A stretch of 6,995 nucleotides of DNA, from the NCBI GenBank assembly GCA_034189505.1, contig JAXHUR010000111.1, forward strand, positions 1-6,995. Reading direction: 5' to 3'. The first letter of the stretch is position 1. Each line of letters starts with the position of its first letter. The notes below the pieces were generated by a model that saw only the letters and a program-made list of their open reading frames with translations, was not told the DNA's origin and searched no databases. This DNA is from Geoalkalibacter_A sp034189505 (GTDB taxonomy: Bacteria; Desulfobacterota; Desulfuromonadia; Desulfuromonadales; Geoalkalibacteraceae). Both the position numbers and the translations under genes were made by a program. This document shows, piece by piece, positions 5,191-6,995 of this stretch.

Positions 5191-6762
5191 CTATTTGCGC
5201 CCGTAATGATCCTCAAACCGCACAATATCATCCTCGCCCAGGTAACTCCCGCTCTGCACCTCGATCATTTCCAGCGCGATCTTGCCCGGGTTTTCCAGGC
5301 GGTGAGGGACGCCCAGCGGGATGTAGGTCGATTCATTCTCTGACAGCAGGAAGGTCTCCTCGCCGCGGGTCACCCGCGCCGTGCCCTTGACCACGATCCA
5401 GTGCTCGGCGCGGTGGTGGTGCAGTTGCAGCGACAGGCTCGCTTCCGGCGCCACCGTGATGCGCTTCACCTGAAAGCGCGCATCGCTCGCCAGCCCCTCG
5501 TACGCGCCCCAGGGGCGGTTGACGCGGCGGTGCAGCAGCGCCTCGTCGCGCCCGCGCGCTTTGAGCTGCTGCACGATCGCCTTGACGTCCTGCACCTGGT
5601 CGCGCGGCGCGACCAGCACCGCATCAGCGGTTTCGACCACCACGTGGTTCTCCAGCCCCACCGCCGCCACCAGGCGCTGTTCGGCGTGCAGGTAGCAGTT
5701 GTGGCTGTTCTGCGTCAGGACGTCGCCCCGGGTGACGTTGCCGTTCTCATCCTGCGGGCCCACCTCCCACAGCGCCGACCAGGAGCCCACGTCGTTCCAG
5801 CCGGCGTCGAGGGGAATCACCGCCGCATCAGCCGTCTTCTCCATCACCGCGTAGTCGATGGAATCGCTCGGGCAGGCCGCAAACGCCTCGGCATCAAGGC
5901 GGGTGAAATCCAGGTCGCGCTGCGCCCTGTCCAGCGCATCACGACAGCAGGCGACCATCTGCGGGGCGAATTTCTCCAGTTCGCGCAGATAGCTCGAAGC
6001 CTTGAACAGGAACATGCCGCTGTTCCAGTAGTAATCGCCCGCCGCCAGGTATTGTTCCGCCGTAGCGCGGTCAGGTTTTTCGACGAACCGGGAGACGGAG
6101 AGGATCGGTCCGTTGTCAAACCTGTCCGCGGTCCGTTGTCCGTTGTCCGTTGTTGAAGACCGGTCAACTGTTGGTGGGCGATTTGAATCTTCAGGTTTTT
6201 TTCCGTGCTGGTCGCTGCTTTTGTTGCTGCCCGGTGCCGCTTCATCGGGATCTTCCTGCAACGGACCACGGACTACGGACAACGGACCGCCTTTAATATA
6301 CCCATACCCCGTCTCCGGTGCGGTCGGTATGATGCCGAAGGTCAGCAGCCGGCCATTCTCAGCCGCTGGGGCACCAACGCTGATCGCCTGCCGCAGCGCT
6401 TCCGGCCGCTCGATCACATGGTCGGCTGGCAGCACCAGAAGCAGCGGATCATCGCCTTCAGCCATGGCACGCAGGGCCGCCACCGCGACTGCCGGTGCCG
6501 TGTTGCGCCCCACAGGCTCCAGAATAATAGTCGAGGCGGGGCATCCGACCTGGCGCAGCTGTTCCGCCACCATGAAGCGGTGCGCCTCGTTGCACACCAC
6601 CAGCGGCGCGGCCAGATCGCGCACTCCCTCAAGGCGCAGCGCCGTTTCCTGCAGCATCGTGTGATCGCCGACCAGCGGCAGCAGCTGTTTGGGGTAGAGT
6701 TCGCGCGACAGAGGCCATAGACGGGTTCCGGCTCCGCCGGACAGGATGACGGGGACAATCAT
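5191..6762 (-). CDS. manC: Mannose-1-phosphate guanylyltransferase / mannose-6-phosphate isomerase
   Basis: This bifunctional cytoplasmic enzyme makes mannose-6-phosphate from fructose-6-phosphate and GDP-mannose from mannose-1-phosphate and GTP. The N-terminal nucleotidyltransferase domain shows LSGGAGTRLWPLSR (7-20) with PKQLLPL (24-30), LPADH (111-115), ETGYGYI (150-156), FVEKP (226-230), YYWNSGMF (244-251) and WNDVGSW (322-328). The C-terminal cupin isomerase domain begins at RPWGAYEGL (416-424), with likely metal ligands Q446, H448, E453 and H487. The ATG has GAGG 8 nt upstream. At 523 residues it is about 45 longer than enteric CpsB (about 478 by memory). The excess sits at residues ~158-220, where a hydrophilic repeat-derived segment separates GYGYI from FVEKP (69 residues here, about 19 in E. 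coli). The frame stays open and motifs on both sides are intact, so I call it functional; the effect on activity is unknown. Confidence 0.97.
   Translation of the reverse strand: MIVPVILSGGAGTRLWPLSRELYPKQLLPLVGDHTMLQETALRLEGVRDLAAPLVVCNEAHRFMVAEQLRQVGCPASTIILEPVGRNTAPAVAVAALRAMAEGDDPLLLVLPADHVIERPEALRQAISVGAPAAENGRLLTFGIIPTAPETGYGYIKGGPLSVVRGPLQEDPDEAAPGSNKSSDQHGKKPEDSNRPPTVDRSSTTDNGQRTADRFDNGPILSVSRFVEKPDRATAEQYLAAGDYYWNSGMFLFKASSYLRELEKFAPQMVACCRDALDRAQRDLDFTRLDAEAFAACPSDSIDYAVMEKTADAAVIPLDAGWNDVGSWSALWEVGPQDENGNVTRGDVLTQNSHNCYLHAEQRLVAAVGLENHVVVETADAVLVAPRDQVQDVKAIVQQLKARGRDEALLHRRVNRPWGAYEGLASDARFQVKRITVAPEASLSLQLHHHRAEHWIVVKGTARVTRGEETFLLSENESTYIPLGVPHRLENPGKIALEMIEVQSGSYLGEDDIVRFEDHYGRK
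6106..6291. repeat. In-frame inverted heptamer repeat inserted in manC
   Basis: Three tandem copies of gtccgtt (6131-6151) face four tandem copies of acggacN (6261-6288). A 16-nt stretch is perfectly inverted between them (6128-6143 and 6275-6290), with 131 nt between. A further shorter copy, cggtccgttgtc, is at 6106-6117. Translated on the minus strand, the arms give GGPLSVVRGPLQ and STTDNGQRTADR, and the spacer gives a Pro/Asp/Ser/Lys-rich, probably disordered loop. The boundaries within manC are approximate. Confidence 0.85.
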
Positions 6763-6838
6763 GGAAAAACCTCGATATGATTCAGGGCAGATTGTAGATT
6801 CTTTGTGGGTGAAGGGCCGGATTCAGCGAAATCACTCA

Positions 6839-6867
6839 ATAGTAGCGGCAAAATCAGTAATCTTCAA
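6839..6867 (-). promoter_or_regulatory. Sigma-70-like promoter candidate for manC
   Basis: On the minus strand TTGAAG (6862-6867) is followed after exactly 17 nt by TACTAT (6839-6844). This would start transcription near 6832 and give a leader of about 70 nt before the manC ATG. The local sequence is A/T-rich compared with the flanking repeat array. The call rests on consensus match and spacing only. It could serve manC and the genes after it. Confidence 0.55.
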
Positions 6868-6900
6868 CGGATAAGTCGGAAATTTTCCCCACTTCGCGCT

Positions 6901-6995
6901 CCCTCACCCCGGCCCTCTTCCTTCGACTCCCTCACCCCGGCCCTCTCCCTTCGACTCCCTCACCCCGGCCCTCTCCCTTCGACTCCCTCACCCCA
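6901..6995. repeat. 28-bp tandem repeat array, truncated by the window edge
   Basis: Three full 28-bp units (6901-6928, 6929-6956, 6957-6984) and 11 nt of a fourth. Units two and three are identical; unit one differs at one base (t at 6919). The unit has the form ccctcacccc-gg-ccctctccc-ttcgact. There are no spacers between units, so it is not a CRISPR array. It lies upstream of the manC promoter candidate and shares its first 21 nt, with two differences, with 3153-3173. The rest of the 6763-6900 gap holds the promoter candidate and nothing else I can recognise. Confidence 0.9.

Noticed and set aside
5401..6156. 251-codon open frame on the plus strand opposite manC
   Set aside because: It is an antisense shadow, and its end consists of the inserted repeat.
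6103..6291. manC as a pseudogene or frameshifted gene
   Set aside because: The frame stays open through the insertion, and both enzymatic domains keep their motifs, so a broken gene is not supported.
6901..6995. CRISPR array
   Set aside because: The 28-bp units adjoin directly with no unique spacers, and no cas gene is in the window.

Overview
This window looks like bacterial chromosome of fairly high G+C. All seven genes I can support lie on the minus strand, so transcription runs from high to low coordinates. The mix of short repeat families in the gaps ('GAACCACAGAG' arms, 'CCCTCACCC..CCCTCTCCC' repeats, 'ACGGACN' heptamers), a GxxExxY gene, and an archease-RtcB pair reminds me of Desulfuromonadales/Geobacter-like deltaproteobacteria. 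That placement is inference from memory and was not tested by search.

Layout in order of transcription: a 28-bp tandem repeat array at the right edge (6901-6995); a promoter-like pair (6839-6867); manC, a bifunctional mannose-1-phosphate guanylyltransferase/mannose-6-phosphate isomerase (5191-6762); a GxxExxY-family PD-(D/E)XK protein (4772-5188) starting 2 nt after manC; a 131-bp inverted repeat; manB/cpsG phosphomannomutase (3256-4608); a gap with two G/C hairpins; a small acidic hypothetical protein (2817-3122); a gap with an extended -10 candidate; a BCAM0308-family zinc-ribbon-like protein (2159-2674); archease (1733-2146); a second 132-bp inverted repeat; the RNA ligase rtcB (117-1562); and an imperfectly palindromic repeat at the left edge (1-110).

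There are two functional modules. ManC and ManB together convert fructose-6-phosphate to GDP-mannose (isomerase, mutase, guanylyltransferase), the precursor for mannose, fucose or rhamnose residues in surface polysaccharide. The BCAM0308 protein, archease and RtcB form an RNA-ligation/repair group: archease activates RtcB, and the BCAM0308 protein sits 6-12 nt upstream of archease, which suggests a link to it.

The most interesting signals are repeats acting on genes. (1) manC carries an in-frame insertion of about 50 extra residues built from an inverted pair of ACGGACN heptamer arrays, placed between two conserved catalytic motifs. (2) 'GAACCACAGAG' elements of nearly fixed length sit directly 5' of rtcB and manB and appear to bring the Shine-Dalgarno sequence with them. 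(3) The same repeat supplies the start codon context and first ~16 residues of the GxxExxY protein, and repeat arms in inverted orientation bracket that gene, forming a 557-bp unit that looks like a small mobile element.
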